The notes under the pieces were generated by a model. The model searched no databases. It had not been told where the DNA came from and saw nothing but the letters and a program-made list of their open reading frames with translations. A program made the position numbers and the translations under genes. Below are positions 27,833 to 36,738 of a stretch of DNA of 64,000 nt, one piece after another. Position 1 is the stretch's first letter. Every line of letters starts with the position of its first letter. Origin of the DNA: an uncultured Dorea sp. (lineage in GTDB: Bacteria > Bacillota_A > Clostridia > Lachnospirales > Lachnospiraceae); NCBI GenBank assembly GCA_910579015.1, contig CAJTRO010000003.1, forward strand, positions 62,001 to 126,000. Reading direction: 5' to 3'.

Positions 27833-29194
27833 ATGGAAGCAATGTTGAATAATATTTTCTCGACGTTAGGCAGTTATCTGTCAAACTACATTCTTATTGT
27901 GGCTCTTCTTGGCGGCGGTATCTGGTTTACGGTCAAGCTTGGGTTCATTCAGGTAAAAGGTTTTGGTGAGGGAATGCGCAGAACCTTCGGCGGAATGTTC
28001 AAGAAGGGCGATAAGGCAGGAGCAGACGGAATGTCATCTTTCCAAGCTCTTGCAACTGCGATCGCGGCTCAGGTAGGTACCGGTAACATTGCCGGAGCGG
28101 CTACGGCTCTTGCGATTGGCGGTCCTGGAGCGATCTTCTGGATGTGGATTGCGGCGTTCCTTGGAATGGCGACGATCTACGCAGAGGCGATCATGGCACA
28201 GAAGTATAAACAGGTCGGCGATGACGGAGAGGTTACAGGCGGTCCTGTGTATTATATCCGTGCAGCATTTTCCGGATCTTTTGGTAAGATACTGGCAGGT
28301 ATCTTTGCTGTTCTTATCACTCTGGCGCTTGGCTTTATGGGAAATGCCGTACAGTCTAACTCCATCGCGGCAGCATTCAATACTGCGTTTGGTCTGCCGC
28401 AGTGGATCATGGGTATTGTTCTTGCAGTGCTTGCCCTGTTCGTATTCTTAGGCGGTACAGGACGTATTGCGAAGATCACGGAGCTGATCGTTCCTATCAT
28501 GGCGGCATTCTACATAGTTGGTTCTCTGATTGTAATTATTGCGAACTTTAAGGAGATCCCATATGCATTCCATGCAATCGTTGTAGGCGCGTTCGCACCT
28601 TCTTCTATCGTCGGCGGCGCCGCAGGTGCAACTGTGAAGCTTGCTCTTACAAAGGGGGTTGCACGTGGACTGTTCTCTAACGAAGCCGGTATGGGTTCTA
28701 CACCTCACGCACATGCGGTTGCCAAGGTGAATCATCCGGTAGAGCAGGGATTCGTAGCCATGATCGGTGTATTTATCGATACATTCGTAATCCTGAACCT
28801 TACGGCGCTTGTAATCATCACAACGCATTCGATTCCTACAGGAAAGACGGGAGCAGAGCTCAGCCAGTATGCGTTCTCTACACTGTATGGCAAGGGAGGA
28901 GACATCTTTATCGCGATCTGTATGTTCTTCTTCGCATTCTCTACGATTCTTGGATGGTATTTCTTCGGCCAGGCGAACATCAAGTATCTGTTTGGATCGA
29001 AGGCGGTTAAGGTTTACTCAGTGATCGTTGCCGTATGTGTATTCCTGGGTTCACTTGCAGAGGTAGAGCTTGTATGGACCATGCAGGATACATTCAATTC
29101 ACTGATGGTTATCCCGAATATCCTTGCGCTGTTTGCATTGAGCGGAGTCATCAAGCAGGTACACGATGATTACTTCAAGAACCGCAAGAAATAA
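27833..29194 (+). CDS. Sodium:alanine/glycine symporter (AGCS family)
   Basis: A 453-residue membrane protein with about ten helices. AGCS-family sequences include SFQALATAIAAQVGTGNIAG near residue 65 and GLFSNEAGMGSTPHAHA near residue 283, the conserved small-amino-acid and sodium site region. It imports alanine or glycine with sodium. Its place directly before the glycine-riboswitch-controlled grd operon points to glycine uptake for Stickland-type reduction. It has its own promoter and a terminator after it. Strong GGGGG Shine-Dalgarno. Confidence 0.92.
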   Translation: MEAMLNNIFSTLGSYLSNYILIVALLGGGIWFTVKLGFIQVKGFGEGMRRTFGGMFKKGDKAGADGMSSFQALATAIAAQVGTGNIAGAATALAIGGPGAIFWMWIAAFLGMATIYAEAIMAQKYKQVGDDGEVTGGPVYYIRAAFSGSFGKILAGIFAVLITLALGFMGNAVQSNSIAAAFNTAFGLPQWIMGIVLAVLALFVFLGGTGRIAKITELIVPIMAAFYIVGSLIVIIANFKEIPYAFHAIVVGAFAPSSIVGGAAGATVKLALTKGVARGLFSNEAGMGSTPHAHAVAKVNHPVEQGFVAMIGVFIDTFVILNLTALVIITTHSIPTGKTGAELSQYAFSTLYGKGGDIFIAICMFFFAFSTILGWYFFGQANIKYLFGSKAVKVYSVIVAVCVFLGSLAEVELVWTMQDTFNSLMVIPNILALFALSGVIKQVHDDYFKNRKK

Positions 29195-29217
29195 AAATTG
29201 AATAAAGGACAGGAAAT

Positions 29218-29250
29218 GCCATGCAATGAATACTTTTGTTGCATGGCTTT
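29218..29250 (+). terminator. Terminator-like hairpin after the symporter gene
   Basis: Perfect 9-bp stem GCCATGCAA / TTGCATGGC with a 12-base loop followed by TTTC. The T-run is short. Confidence 0.6.
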
Positions 29251-29403
29251 CTTTAAGAAACTGTTCCGGCAGAGGAATGCAAGAAAATATAGTGCAAATA
29301 TAGCAGATGCTATAACGGCACTATAATATTTCGGTAAAATAGCCAAAAATGATAGTGAGGTATTGTCTATTATGTATAAATTGAGATATTTTCAATTTAA
29401 AGG

Positions 29404-29432
29404 TTGCAAATGTTTTAACAATCGGTTATTAT
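29404..29432 (+). promoter_or_regulatory. Predicted promoter of the grd operon
   Basis: TTGCAA (29404-29409), 17-base spacer, TATTAT (29427-29432), about 100 bases before the riboswitch. The region 29251-29400 is AT-rich and shows no gene. Confidence 0.5.
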
Positions 29433-29536
29433 AGGTATAGGCAATGAGAGTTATACAATTTGTCTATGAAAGAATATAAAAATAAGTAAAACTAAGATAG
29501 AATGAATAATGAAAAAGAATATGAGAGTGGGTTGAT

Positions 29537-29636
29537 ATTCCCTAAGAGAGAGCCATTGAGATGGCCGCCGAAGAGGCAAACCTGGCAGGTGTGACAGCAT
29601 CGCAGGCGAAACTTTCAGGCAAAAGGACTGGGGAAT
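29537..29636 (+). promoter_or_regulatory. Glycine riboswitch (single aptamer)
   Basis: The conserved glycine-aptamer core is readable: AGAGAG near 29545, GCCGAAGAGGCAA (29565-29580 region), and AACTTTCAGGCAAAAGGAC (29610-29628). A P1 helix ATTCCC (29537-29542) pairs with GGGAAT (29631-29636). I see only one aptamer, not the usual tandem pair. A terminator follows at 29712, so glycine binding most likely prevents termination and turns the operon on. Confidence 0.88.
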
Positions 29637-29711
29637 GTACCACATTCTGAATCTTGTGCTGTATGATAAATTTCTTGAATGAATTGATATGTTATCAGGG
29701 CAAAAGACAGA

Positions 29712-29755
29712 AAGGACGATTGCACACATGATTGTGTTTAAATCGTCCTTTTTTT
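29712..29755 (+). terminator. Riboswitch expression-platform terminator
   Basis: Perfect 10-bp stem AAGGACGATT (29712-29721) / AATCGTCCTT (29741-29750), an inner CACA/TGTG helix, and a T-run. It lies between the glycine aptamer and grdX, 18 bases before the gene, so it acts as the switchable terminator. Confidence 0.85.
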
Positions 29756-29772
29756 ACGACAGACATACATAG

Positions 29773-30186
29773 ATGACCACAAGGGAGAAGATAAGGCAGA
29801 TGGGAAGCAGAGATTACATGGTAATTACCAATAATCCCCTGGTTTTGGACAGGCTTAAGGAGACACGCCATGTTGTTTACCGGGATATTTCCTATGAAGA
29901 GATTCTTAGGGAAGTAAGGGACAGGATTCACGAGGGGCATACATTGTTATCGCATCCGTTATCCGGAAGCGTGAAGCCCAATGAGACACCATATAAATCC
30001 ATTATGATATCAGAGGGAAAGGGGGAGGTTGACGAGGCGTCTTTGAAGTTGATTGAGAACGCCATACAAGCGTGCCGGAAGTTTATCTTCAAGTCTGACT
30101 TGTATGAAGCTCCGGTATATGACGATTTTCAGATAATCGACTTGACGCTTTTGGAGAGCGGAATGGCATCTGCGGATGCCGGGTAA
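29773..30186 (+). CDS. grdX: GrdX protein
   Basis: A 137-residue protein with the GrdX pattern: YMVITNNPLVLDRL near the start and HTLLSHPLSGSVKPNETPYKS in the middle, matching genes that head glycine or sarcosine reductase operons in clostridia. Its biochemical role is not established. No clear Shine-Dalgarno precedes ATG 29773; ATG 29800 is a plausible alternative start. It is the first gene behind the glycine riboswitch. Confidence 0.85.
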   Translation: MTTREKIRQMGSRDYMVITNNPLVLDRLKETRHVVYRDISYEEILREVRDRIHEGHTLLSHPLSGSVKPNETPYKSIMISEGKGEVDEASLKLIENAIQACRKFIFKSDLYEAPVYDDFQIIDLTLLESGMASADAG

Positions 30187-30257
30187 TTTTTACTACAGGT
30201 TGTAGAAGCGTTTAAGCTTTGAACAATAATATCAATATTCTAAGGAGGGAACCAAAA

Positions 30258-31538
30258 GTGAGATTAGAAATGGGACACATTTACATTAAGGATATTCAGT
30301 TTGCGGCTGAGTCTAAGATTGAAGACGGTATCCTTTATGTATCCGAAGAGGCCGTAAGAGCGGTTGCTCTCGAGGACGAGAAGATTAAGAGCGTATCTTT
30401 TGATATCGCAAAGCCAGGTGAGTCTGTAAGAATCACACCGGTTAAGGACGTCATCGAGCCAAGAGTTAAGGTGGAAGGAAGAGGAGGAATCTTCCCGGGC
30501 GTGATCGCTAAGGTTGATACCGTAGGCGAAGGCAAGACATATGCGCTGAAAGGAATGGCTGTTGTTACGGCTGGTAAGATCGTAGGTTTCCAGGAAGGTA
30601 TCATCGATATGACTGGTCCGGGAGCAGATTACACACCATTTTCCAAGACACTGAACCTGGTTATGGTATGTGAGCCGGTAGATGACATCAAGCCTCATGA
30701 TTATGAGAAGGCTGTACGTTTTGCAGGCTTCAGGGTTGCTGTATATCTTGGGGAACTGGCGCGCGAGCTTACTCCGGATGAGACAAAGGTATACGAGACA
30801 TGCACGATCAAAGAGGGTATGGAGAAGTATCCAGACCTTCCGAGAGTTGCGTATGTACAGATGCTTCAGAGCCAGGGACTGCTGCATGATACATATGTAT
30901 ACGGCGTGGATGCGAAGAAGATCGTTCCAACGATCATGAGCCCGACAGAGATCATGGACGGCGCTATCGTATCCGGTAACTGTGTATCCGCATGTGATAA
31001 GAACCCAACTTATGTTCATCTGAACAACCCGGTTGTTCACGATATGTTTGAGCAGCACGGAAAGACCTTTAACTTCGTCTGCCACATTATTACCAATGAG
31101 AACGTATATCTGGCTGACAAGCAGCGTTCTTCTGACTGGACAGCGAAGTTATGTAAGATGTTAGACCTTGACGGTGTTATCGTATCTCAGGAAGGATTTG
31201 GTAACCCGGATACAGACCTTATTATGAACTGCAAGAAGATCGAGGCAGAGGGCGTTAAGACTGTTATCATTACAGACGAGTACGCAGGACGCGACGGAAA
31301 GTCTCAGTCACTGGCTGATTCTGATCCGGCGGCAGATGCAGTTGTAACAGGCGGTAATGCAAACCAGGTAATTATCCTGCCAAAGCTTGACAAGGTTATT
31401 GGAACTCTGGATTATGTAACAAAGATTGCAGGTGCAAGTGAGGAGACACTTCGTGAGGATGGATCTCTTGAGGTTGAGCTTCAGGTACTTACAGGTGCAA
31501 CCAATGAGACTGGTTTCAACAAGCTGAGTGCAAGATAA
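30258..31538 (+). CDS. grdE: Glycine reductase component B, GrdE proprotein (alpha and beta subunits)
   Basis: A 426-residue proprotein of the substrate-specific protein B of glycine reductase. GrdE is cut at an Asn-Cys bond, and the Cys becomes the pyruvoyl (carbonyl) group that forms a Schiff base with glycine. Here the site is SGNCVSACDKN with Cys at residue 242 when counted from GTG 30258, the same position reported for Clostridium sticklandii GrdE. This supports that start, which also has AAGGAGGG upstream. It makes carboxymethyl-selenocysteine on GrdA together with GrdB. Complete. Confidence 0.95.
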   Translation: MRLEMGHIYIKDIQFAAESKIEDGILYVSEEAVRAVALEDEKIKSVSFDIAKPGESVRITPVKDVIEPRVKVEGRGGIFPGVIAKVDTVGEGKTYALKGMAVVTAGKIVGFQEGIIDMTGPGADYTPFSKTLNLVMVCEPVDDIKPHDYEKAVRFAGFRVAVYLGELARELTPDETKVYETCTIKEGMEKYPDLPRVAYVQMLQSQGLLHDTYVYGVDAKKIVPTIMSPTEIMDGAIVSGNCVSACDKNPTYVHLNNPVVHDMFEQHGKTFNFVCHIITNENVYLADKQRSSDWTAKLCKMLDLDGVIVSQEGFGNPDTDLIMNCKKIEAEGVKTVIITDEYAGRDGKSQSLADSDPAADAVVTGGNANQVIILPKLDKVIGTLDYVTKIAGASEETLREDGSLEVELQVLTGATNETGFNKLSAR

Positions 31539-31555
31539 GAAGGGAGGATAAGAAC

Positions 31556-32866
31556 ATGGCTAAATTAAAAGTAGTTCATTACATCAATCAGTTCTTTGCA
31601 CAGATTGGTGGAGAAGAGAAAGCAGATTATCCGGCAGAGCTTCGTGTTGGAGAGATTGTCGGACCAGGTCAGGCGCTGACACAGCAGTTCGGCGAGGACG
31701 CTGAGATTGTTGCTACAATCATTTGTGGTGACTCCTATTTTAACGAGAATCTTGAGAAGGCAAAGGCAGACATCCTTGCAATGGTGAAGGAGCAGGCTCC
31801 GGACGTATTCGTGGCAGGTCCTGCATTCAACGCCGGACGTTACGGTGTTGCCTGCGGTACGATCGCGGCGGCGGTTCAGGAAGAGCTTGGGATTCCGGCT
31901 GTTACAGGTATGTATGTAGAGAACCCTGGCGCTGATATGTTCAAGACTCATGTTTATATCGTATCTACAAAGAACAATGCGGCTGGTATGAGAGACGCTG
32001 TTAAGAAGCTGGCTCCTCTTGCTGTAAAGCTTGGAAGAGGCGAGGCGATCGGCGCTTCCTCACAGGAAGGATATATGCCGAACGGCGTTCGTGTGAACTT
32101 CTTCGAGAAGGAGAGAGGATCACAGCGTGCAGTTAAGATGCTGATCAAGAAGCTTGCTGACAAGCCGTTTGAGACAGAGTTCCCGATGCCTGATTTCGAC
32201 AGAGTTGATCCGAATCCGGCAGTTAAGGATATCGCTCATGCTAAGATCGCGCTTGTTACCTCCGGCGGTATCGTTCCGAAGGGCAATCCGGACCACATTG
32301 AGAGCTCCAGTGCTTCACACTACGGTGAGTATGATATCGCAGGCGTTATGGACCTGACAGAGGCGACATACGAGACAGCACACGGCGGATACGATCCGGT
32401 TTATGCAAATGAAGATTCTGACCGTGTATTACCGGTTGACGTACTTCGTGATATGGAGAAGGAAGGAAAGATTGGGGAGCTCCATCACCTGTTCTACACA
32501 ACGACAGGTAATGGTACGGCTGTTGCTTCATCCAAGGCTTTCGCTGCTGAGTTCTCTCAGAAGCTTAAGAACGACGGTGTAGACGCAGTAATCCTCACCT
32601 CCACATGAGGTACCTGTACTCGTTGCGGTGCAACGATGGTAAAAGAAGTAGAGAGAGCAGGAATCCCTGTTGTACATATCTGTACAGTAACTCCTATTTC
32701 TATGACAGTTGGTGCTAACAGAATCGTACCGGCTATCGCAATTCCACATCCTCTTGGAAATCCTGCATTAGATGCAGATGAGGAGAAGAGCCTCCGTCGT
32801 AAGATCGTTGAGAAGGCACTGGTTGCCCTTGAGACAGAAGTTGATGGACAGACAATTTTTGACTAA
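31556..32866 (+). CDS. grdB: Glycine reductase component B gamma subunit, GrdB (selenoprotein)
   Basis: A 436-residue protein with an in-frame TGA at 32606-32608 read as selenocysteine at residue 351, in the context TST-U-GTCTRCGATMVKE, the known GrdB active-site sequence. A tight hairpin starts 12 bases after the TGA and fits a bacterial SECIS. Reading through joins two frames that would otherwise look like a truncated gene plus a 76-residue fragment. GrdB with processed GrdE activates glycine and passes the carboxymethyl group to the selenol of GrdA. It starts at ATG 31556, 17 bases after grdE, with GGGAGG upstream. Confidence 0.95.
32621..32635 (+). promoter_or_regulatory. SECIS hairpin in grdB
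   Basis: CGTTGC-GGT-GCAACG: 6-bp perfect stem with a 3-base GGT loop, 12 bases downstream of the UGA, the location at which SelB-bound bacterial SECIS elements lie. Confidence 0.8.
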
Positions 32867-32925
32867 GAGCATCTGTCAGATGTTTCTTGAAAAGGTTATG
32901 GCGATCTGATTCATTAAAATATATG

Positions 32926-32985
32926 CAGTCCCGGGCAGGAAACGAGTCCCGGATTGAAGGGATCAGCCGGTGCCTTCCCGGGCTG
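32926..32985 (+). other. Intercistronic hairpin between grdB and trxB
   Basis: CAG-T-CCCGGG (32926-32935) pairs with CCCGGG-CTG (32977-32985), with one bulged T. No T-run follows. It lies in a 181-base gap without a gene and might stabilise or process the upstream grdE-grdB transcript. Confidence 0.45.
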
Positions 32986-33047
32986 TTGTATGTTACAGAA
33001 ATCAGAAGTGTAATAAATTTAATTTATAAAGAAGGAGAAGTTTCGTT

Positions 33048-33992
33048 ATGAGCAAAATTTATGACGTAATTGTTCTGGGGGCAGGCCCAGCAGGATTGGC
33101 AGCAGGCTTGTATGCAGGCAGAAGCCGTCTCTCTGTTCTGATCATCGAGAAGGGACAGGACGGCGGACAGATTGCTATCACAGATGAGATCGAGAACTAT
33201 CCGGGACAGACCGTAGAGGGTGAGTCAGGACCGTCTCTGATCGCAAGAATGACAGAGCAGGCAGCAAAATTCGGCGCTGAGCGTGTATCTGACACGATTA
33301 CGGAAGTATCCCTTGATGGAGAAGTAAAGGTGTTGAAGAGCGCGAAGGCTGAGTATCAGGGAAAGAATGTGATCATCGCTACAGGCGCTCACGCAAGACC
33401 GATCGGCTGTAAGGGTGAGGCAGAGTATATGGGCAAGGGTGTGTCCTACTGTGCAACCTGTGATGCAAACTTCTTCGAAGACTTTGAAGTATATGTAGTA
33501 GGCGGCGGAGATTCTGCTGTTGAGGAAGCTATGTATCTGACTAAGTTTGCCAGAAAGGTAACTATTATCCACAGAAGGAATGAGCTTCGTGCTGCGAAGT
33601 CCATCCAGGAGAAGGCGTTCAAGAATCCGAAGCTTGAGTTCATGTGGGATTCAGTAGTAGAGGAGCTTGGCGGCGACGAGATCCTGTCAGAGATGACGGT
33701 TAAGAACGTGAAGACGGGCGAGATTACGAAGGTTACGGCAGACGAGGACGACGGAATGTTCGGTCTGTTCGGATTCATCGGAACCGTTCCGAATTCCAAG
33801 ATTTTTGAGGGAATCATCGACATGGATGAGCGTGGATATATTAAGACGGATGAAGATATGCATACGAATATCCCGGGCGTATATGCGGCAGGCGATGTCC
33901 GTATCAAGAGCCTGAGACAGGTAGTAACTGCGGCGGCTGACGGCGCGATTGCGGCTGTACAGGTTGAAAGAAGCATGTCTGATTATTTCTAA
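33048..33992 (+). CDS. trxB: Thioredoxin-disulfide reductase
   Basis: A 314-residue FAD/NADPH flavoenzyme. FAD site GAGPAGLAAGLYAGRS, redox motif CATC at residues 135-138, NADPH site VGGGDSAVEEA and C-terminal GDVRIKSLRQVVTAAADG are all present. Within the grd operon it supplies electrons from NAD(P)H through TrxA to regenerate the selenol of GrdA. AGAAGGAGAAG precedes the ATG. Confidence 0.95.
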   Translation: MSKIYDVIVLGAGPAGLAAGLYAGRSRLSVLIIEKGQDGGQIAITDEIENYPGQTVEGESGPSLIARMTEQAAKFGAERVSDTITEVSLDGEVKVLKSAKAEYQGKNVIIATGAHARPIGCKGEAEYMGKGVSYCATCDANFFEDFEVYVVGGGDSAVEEAMYLTKFARKVTIIHRRNELRAAKSIQEKAFKNPKLEFMWDSVVEELGGDEILSEMTVKNVKTGEITKVTADEDDGMFGLFGFIGTVPNSKIFEGIIDMDERGYIKTDEDMHTNIPGVYAAGDVRIKSLRQVVTAAADGAIAAVQVERSMSDYF

Positions 33993-34012
33993 GGATATTT
34001 TCCGCAAAAGCC

Positions 34013-34041
34013 TTGCAAATAAGCGCGCTTATTTATATAAT
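34013..34041 (+). promoter_or_regulatory. Internal grd promoter overlapping an 18-bp perfect palindrome
   Basis: TTGCAA (34013-34018), 17-base spacer, TATAAT (34036-34041), 90 bases before trxA. The spacer is almost filled by the 18-bp perfect palindrome AAATAAGCGCGCTTATTT (34017-34034); a partial copy, AAAGCGCGTTTATAT, lies at 34054-34068. The geometry suggests a repressor operator controlling a separate trxA-grdA transcript. Confidence 0.6.
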
Positions 34042-34130
34042 AATGTCAGGCGGAAAGCGCGTTTATATGAGTTTTGCCGTCTGATACGGCAGGACTTACA
34101 TATCATAATATCAAAAGGAGGATGATAGAA

Positions 34131-34448
34131 ATGATAGATGTAGATAAGAACACATTCCAGACTGAGGTTCTGGAAGCAGAGGGCTATGTATTCGTAGACT
34201 TCTATGGCGACGGATGTGTACCATGCCAGGCTCTTATGCCAAAGGTACATGAGTTCGCTGACAAGTATGGAGATAAGTTAAAGTTCACATCTCTTAATAC
34301 AACAAAGGCACGTCGTCTTGCAATCGGACAGAAGATTCTTGGACTTCCTGTAATGGCTATTTACAAGGATGGACAGAAGGTTGAAGAGGTTGTTAAGGAA
34401 GACGCAACACCAGAGAGTATTGAAGCGATGATTCAGAAGTATATCTAA
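34131..34448 (+). CDS. trxA: Thioredoxin of the glycine reductase system
   Basis: A 105-residue thioredoxin with redox motif GCVPC (Cys29, Cys32) in place of the usual WCGPC, as is typical of thioredoxins encoded with grd genes. The conserved cis-proline is in LGLPVMAIYKDG. It passes electrons from TrxB to GrdA. The start at ATG 34131 has AAAAGGAGG upstream. It is read with grdA, probably also from the internal promoter at 34013. Confidence 0.93.
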   Translation: MIDVDKNTFQTEVLEAEGYVFVDFYGDGCVPCQALMPKVHEFADKYGDKLKFTSLNTTKARRLAIGQKILGLPVMAIYKDGQKVEEVVKEDATPESIEAMIQKYI

Positions 34449-34532
34449 TCGCAGCCCGTCAGGGTGTGCAGGATATAGTTCTTGATCATAGACAAATGTT
34501 TTTTACCACACAAGAAAGGAGAAAGCATAATT

Positions 34533-35006
34533 ATGGCTATTTTAGAAGGGAAAAAAGCAATAATTATCGGAGACCGTGATGGAATTCCGGGACCGGCGAT
34601 CGCTGAGTGCGTACAGACGGCCGGTGCAGAAGTAGTATTTTCATCAACGGAATGTTTCGTCTGAACGAGCGCAGGCGCAATGGACTTAGAGAATCAGAAG
34701 AGGGTTAAAGATTTTGCTGACGAGTATGGTGCAGAGAACTTAGTAGTAGTTCTTGGTGCAGCAGAAGGTGAAGCTGCAGGTCTTGCAGCTGAGACTGTAA
34801 CAGCAGGAGATCCTACATTCGCAGGTCCATTGACAGGGGTCCAGCTTGGACTCACGGTATATCACGTATGTGAACCAGAGATGAAGGAAGAATTCGACGA
34901 CGCTGTTTATGACGAGCAGGTTAGTATGATGGAGATGGTACTTGACGTTGACGATATCGTCAGCGAGATGAGTTCTATCAGAGACGAATTCTGTAAGTAT
35001 TTGTAA
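34533..35006 (+). CDS. grdA: Glycine reductase selenoprotein A
   Basis: A 157-residue carrier selenoprotein. TGA at 34662-34664 encodes selenocysteine at residue 44, in the context STECFV-U-TSAGAMDLENQ, the same position and sequence as in known GrdA proteins. The selenol takes the carboxymethyl group from the B complex and hands it, as a ketene-like seleno-intermediate, to the GrdC/GrdD complex. Start ATG 34533 with AAAGGAGAAAG upstream. A small GC-rich inverted repeat (GCGC-AG-GCGC) nine bases after the UGA may be part of the SECIS. A strong hairpin follows the gene. Confidence 0.95.
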
Positions 35007-35053
35007 TATAAGGAGGATTCCGTTGGGATCGCCTGTATTATAAGATTGACTTG

Positions 35054-35099
35054 AAAAAGGGGCAGGCCCTATGGTACCCACCGTGGGTTTGCCCTTTTT
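35054..35099 (+). terminator. Hairpin terminator between grdA and grdC
   Basis: AAAAAGGGGCAGGCCC (35054-35069) pairs with GGGTTTGCCCTTTTT (35085-35099), ending in a T-run. A second short hairpin lies at about 35107-35126. The first has the form of an attenuator or partial terminator inside the operon, giving more grdA than grdC/grdD message. Confidence 0.65.
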
Positions 35100-35185
35100 C
35101 GACTTTGACGGGCGAAGCCCGCCGTCCCTTAGAGGACTTATAAGTACCCTTCGATGTGAAGAAATGAAAGGTGGTAAATAAAGCA

Positions 35186-36724
35186 ATGAACAGTGTAATT
35201 AAAGGTGCCAGCTATGTGCTTGCACATACACCACAGATGGTGGTATATAATGGAACTACCCAGACAACAGAGAGGATCGTGAATCCGGAGTCTGAGTATT
35301 TAAAAGAGTTAGAGAGTCATTTGCGTTCCTATGAGGAATGTGTGAACTACTGGCCGAACCAGGTATATATCGGTAATGCGACGCCGGAAGATCTTGCAGG
35401 CGTGGAGTTCCCATACTATGACAAGGTAAAAGAAGGCGCTGAAAGATACGGCAAATATGGCGAGATCATGCCGGAAGAAGAGTTCATCCTTCTGGTACAG
35501 GCATGTGATCAGTTCGAAGTTGTTAAGATCGACAAGGAGTTTGTAAGCGCACACAAGGATGCGTTTGCGGCAGATCCGATCATCACAGAAGATATTGTGG
35601 CAAGAGTTGAGGAAGGCGTGGAGCTCTCCGAGATCGAGGCGGCAGTAAAGGACGAACATGCAGAAGGAATCTATGTTGCAGGCAAGCTTGTGGCATGTGT
35701 GAAGAGAGCGCACGATATCGACGTGAACCTGTCCGCACACGTTATGCATGAGAACCTGATGAGCAAGGCGTCAAGCGTGCTGGCTCTGTTATACGGCGTG
35801 AAGAATGCCGGGATCAGCAAGGATGATATCGAGTATGTGATCGACTGTGCTGAGGAAGCCTGCGGTGATATGAACCAGAGAGGCGGCGGCAACTTCGCAA
35901 AGGCGGCGGCAGAGATCGCAGGTCTTAATAATGCGACAGGTTCCGACAGCCGTGGATTCTGTGCGGGACCATCCCATGCACTCATTGAGGCAGCTGCTCT
36001 GGTTAAATCCGGCGCATACAAGTGCGTGGCTGTTACAGCCGGCGGATGTACAGCAAAGCTTGGTATGAACGGCAAAGATCATGTGAAGAAAGGTCTTCCG
36101 ATCTTAGAGGACTGTCTGGCAGGTTTCTGTGTGATTCTTTCCGAGAACGATGGAGTGAATCCGGAGATCAATCTTGATATTCTGGGACGTCACACCGTCG
36201 GAACAGGAAGCGCACCGCAGAACGTTATCGGAAGTCTTGTGGCAGATCCGCTTGAGAGAGCAGGACTTAAGATCACGGATATCGACAAATTCTCTCCTGA
36301 GATGCAGAATCCGGATATCACCAAGCCGGCGGGCGCAGGCGACGTGCCGATGGCAAACTACAAGATGATCGCGGCTCTTGCTGTAAAGCGCGGCGAGCTT
36401 GACAGAAAGGAACTGGCTTCCTTCAGCACCAACCACGGCCTTACAGGATGGGCTCCGACACAGGGACATATCCCGTCAGGCGTACCGTACATCGGATTCG
36501 CAAGAGAGGATATCCTTGCAGGAAAGATGAAGACAGCTATGATCATCGGAAAAGGAAGTCTGTTCCTTGGACGTATGACCAACCTGTTCGACGGTGTTTC
36601 CTTCGTGATCCAGGCAAATACAAAGGCAGAGGCAGAAGCTGCTGCGGGCGTATCTGAGGAAGAGGTAAAGGGATTGATCGCAAAGGCGATGAAGGATTTC
36701 GCAGCTTCCCTGATCGCAGAGTAA
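35186..36724 (+). CDS. grdC: Glycine reductase component C beta subunit, GrdC
   Basis: A 512-residue protein of the acetyl-phosphate-forming protein C, related in fold to beta-ketoacyl-ACP synthase III. Diagnostic stretches: KGASYVLAHTPQMVVYNG near the start and AYKCVAVTAGGCTAKLGMNG around residues 275-295. With GrdD it converts the GrdA-bound carboxymethyl intermediate to acetyl phosphate. ATG 35186 is preferred over GTG 35171; GAAAGGTGG lies upstream. 14 bases separate it from grdD. Confidence 0.93.
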   Translation: MNSVIKGASYVLAHTPQMVVYNGTTQTTERIVNPESEYLKELESHLRSYEECVNYWPNQVYIGNATPEDLAGVEFPYYDKVKEGAERYGKYGEIMPEEEFILLVQACDQFEVVKIDKEFVSAHKDAFAADPIITEDIVARVEEGVELSEIEAAVKDEHAEGIYVAGKLVACVKRAHDIDVNLSAHVMHENLMSKASSVLALLYGVKNAGISKDDIEYVIDCAEEACGDMNQRGGGNFAKAAAEIAGLNNATGSDSRGFCAGPSHALIEAAALVKSGAYKCVAVTAGGCTAKLGMNGKDHVKKGLPILEDCLAGFCVILSENDGVNPEINLDILGRHTVGTGSAPQNVIGSLVADPLERAGLKITDIDKFSPEMQNPDITKPAGAGDVPMANYKMIAALAVKRGELDRKELASFSTNHGLTGWAPTQGHIPSGVPYIGFAREDILAGKMKTAMIIGKGSLFLGRMTNLFDGVSFVIQANTKAEAEAAAGVSEEEVKGLIAKAMKDFAASLIAE

Positions 36725-36738
36725 GGGGGACGGTAACG

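Noticed and set aside
29251..29400. A second, upstream glycine aptamer
   Set aside because: None of the conserved aptamer motifs are visible in this AT-rich stretch.
32606..32608. Frameshift or stop making grdB a pseudogene
   Set aside because: The TGA lies in the known selenocysteine context with a SECIS hairpin; the frame continues intact to the expected length.
34662..34664. Stop codon truncating grdA
   Set aside because: Position 44 is the selenocysteine of GrdA; sequence on both sides matches the family.
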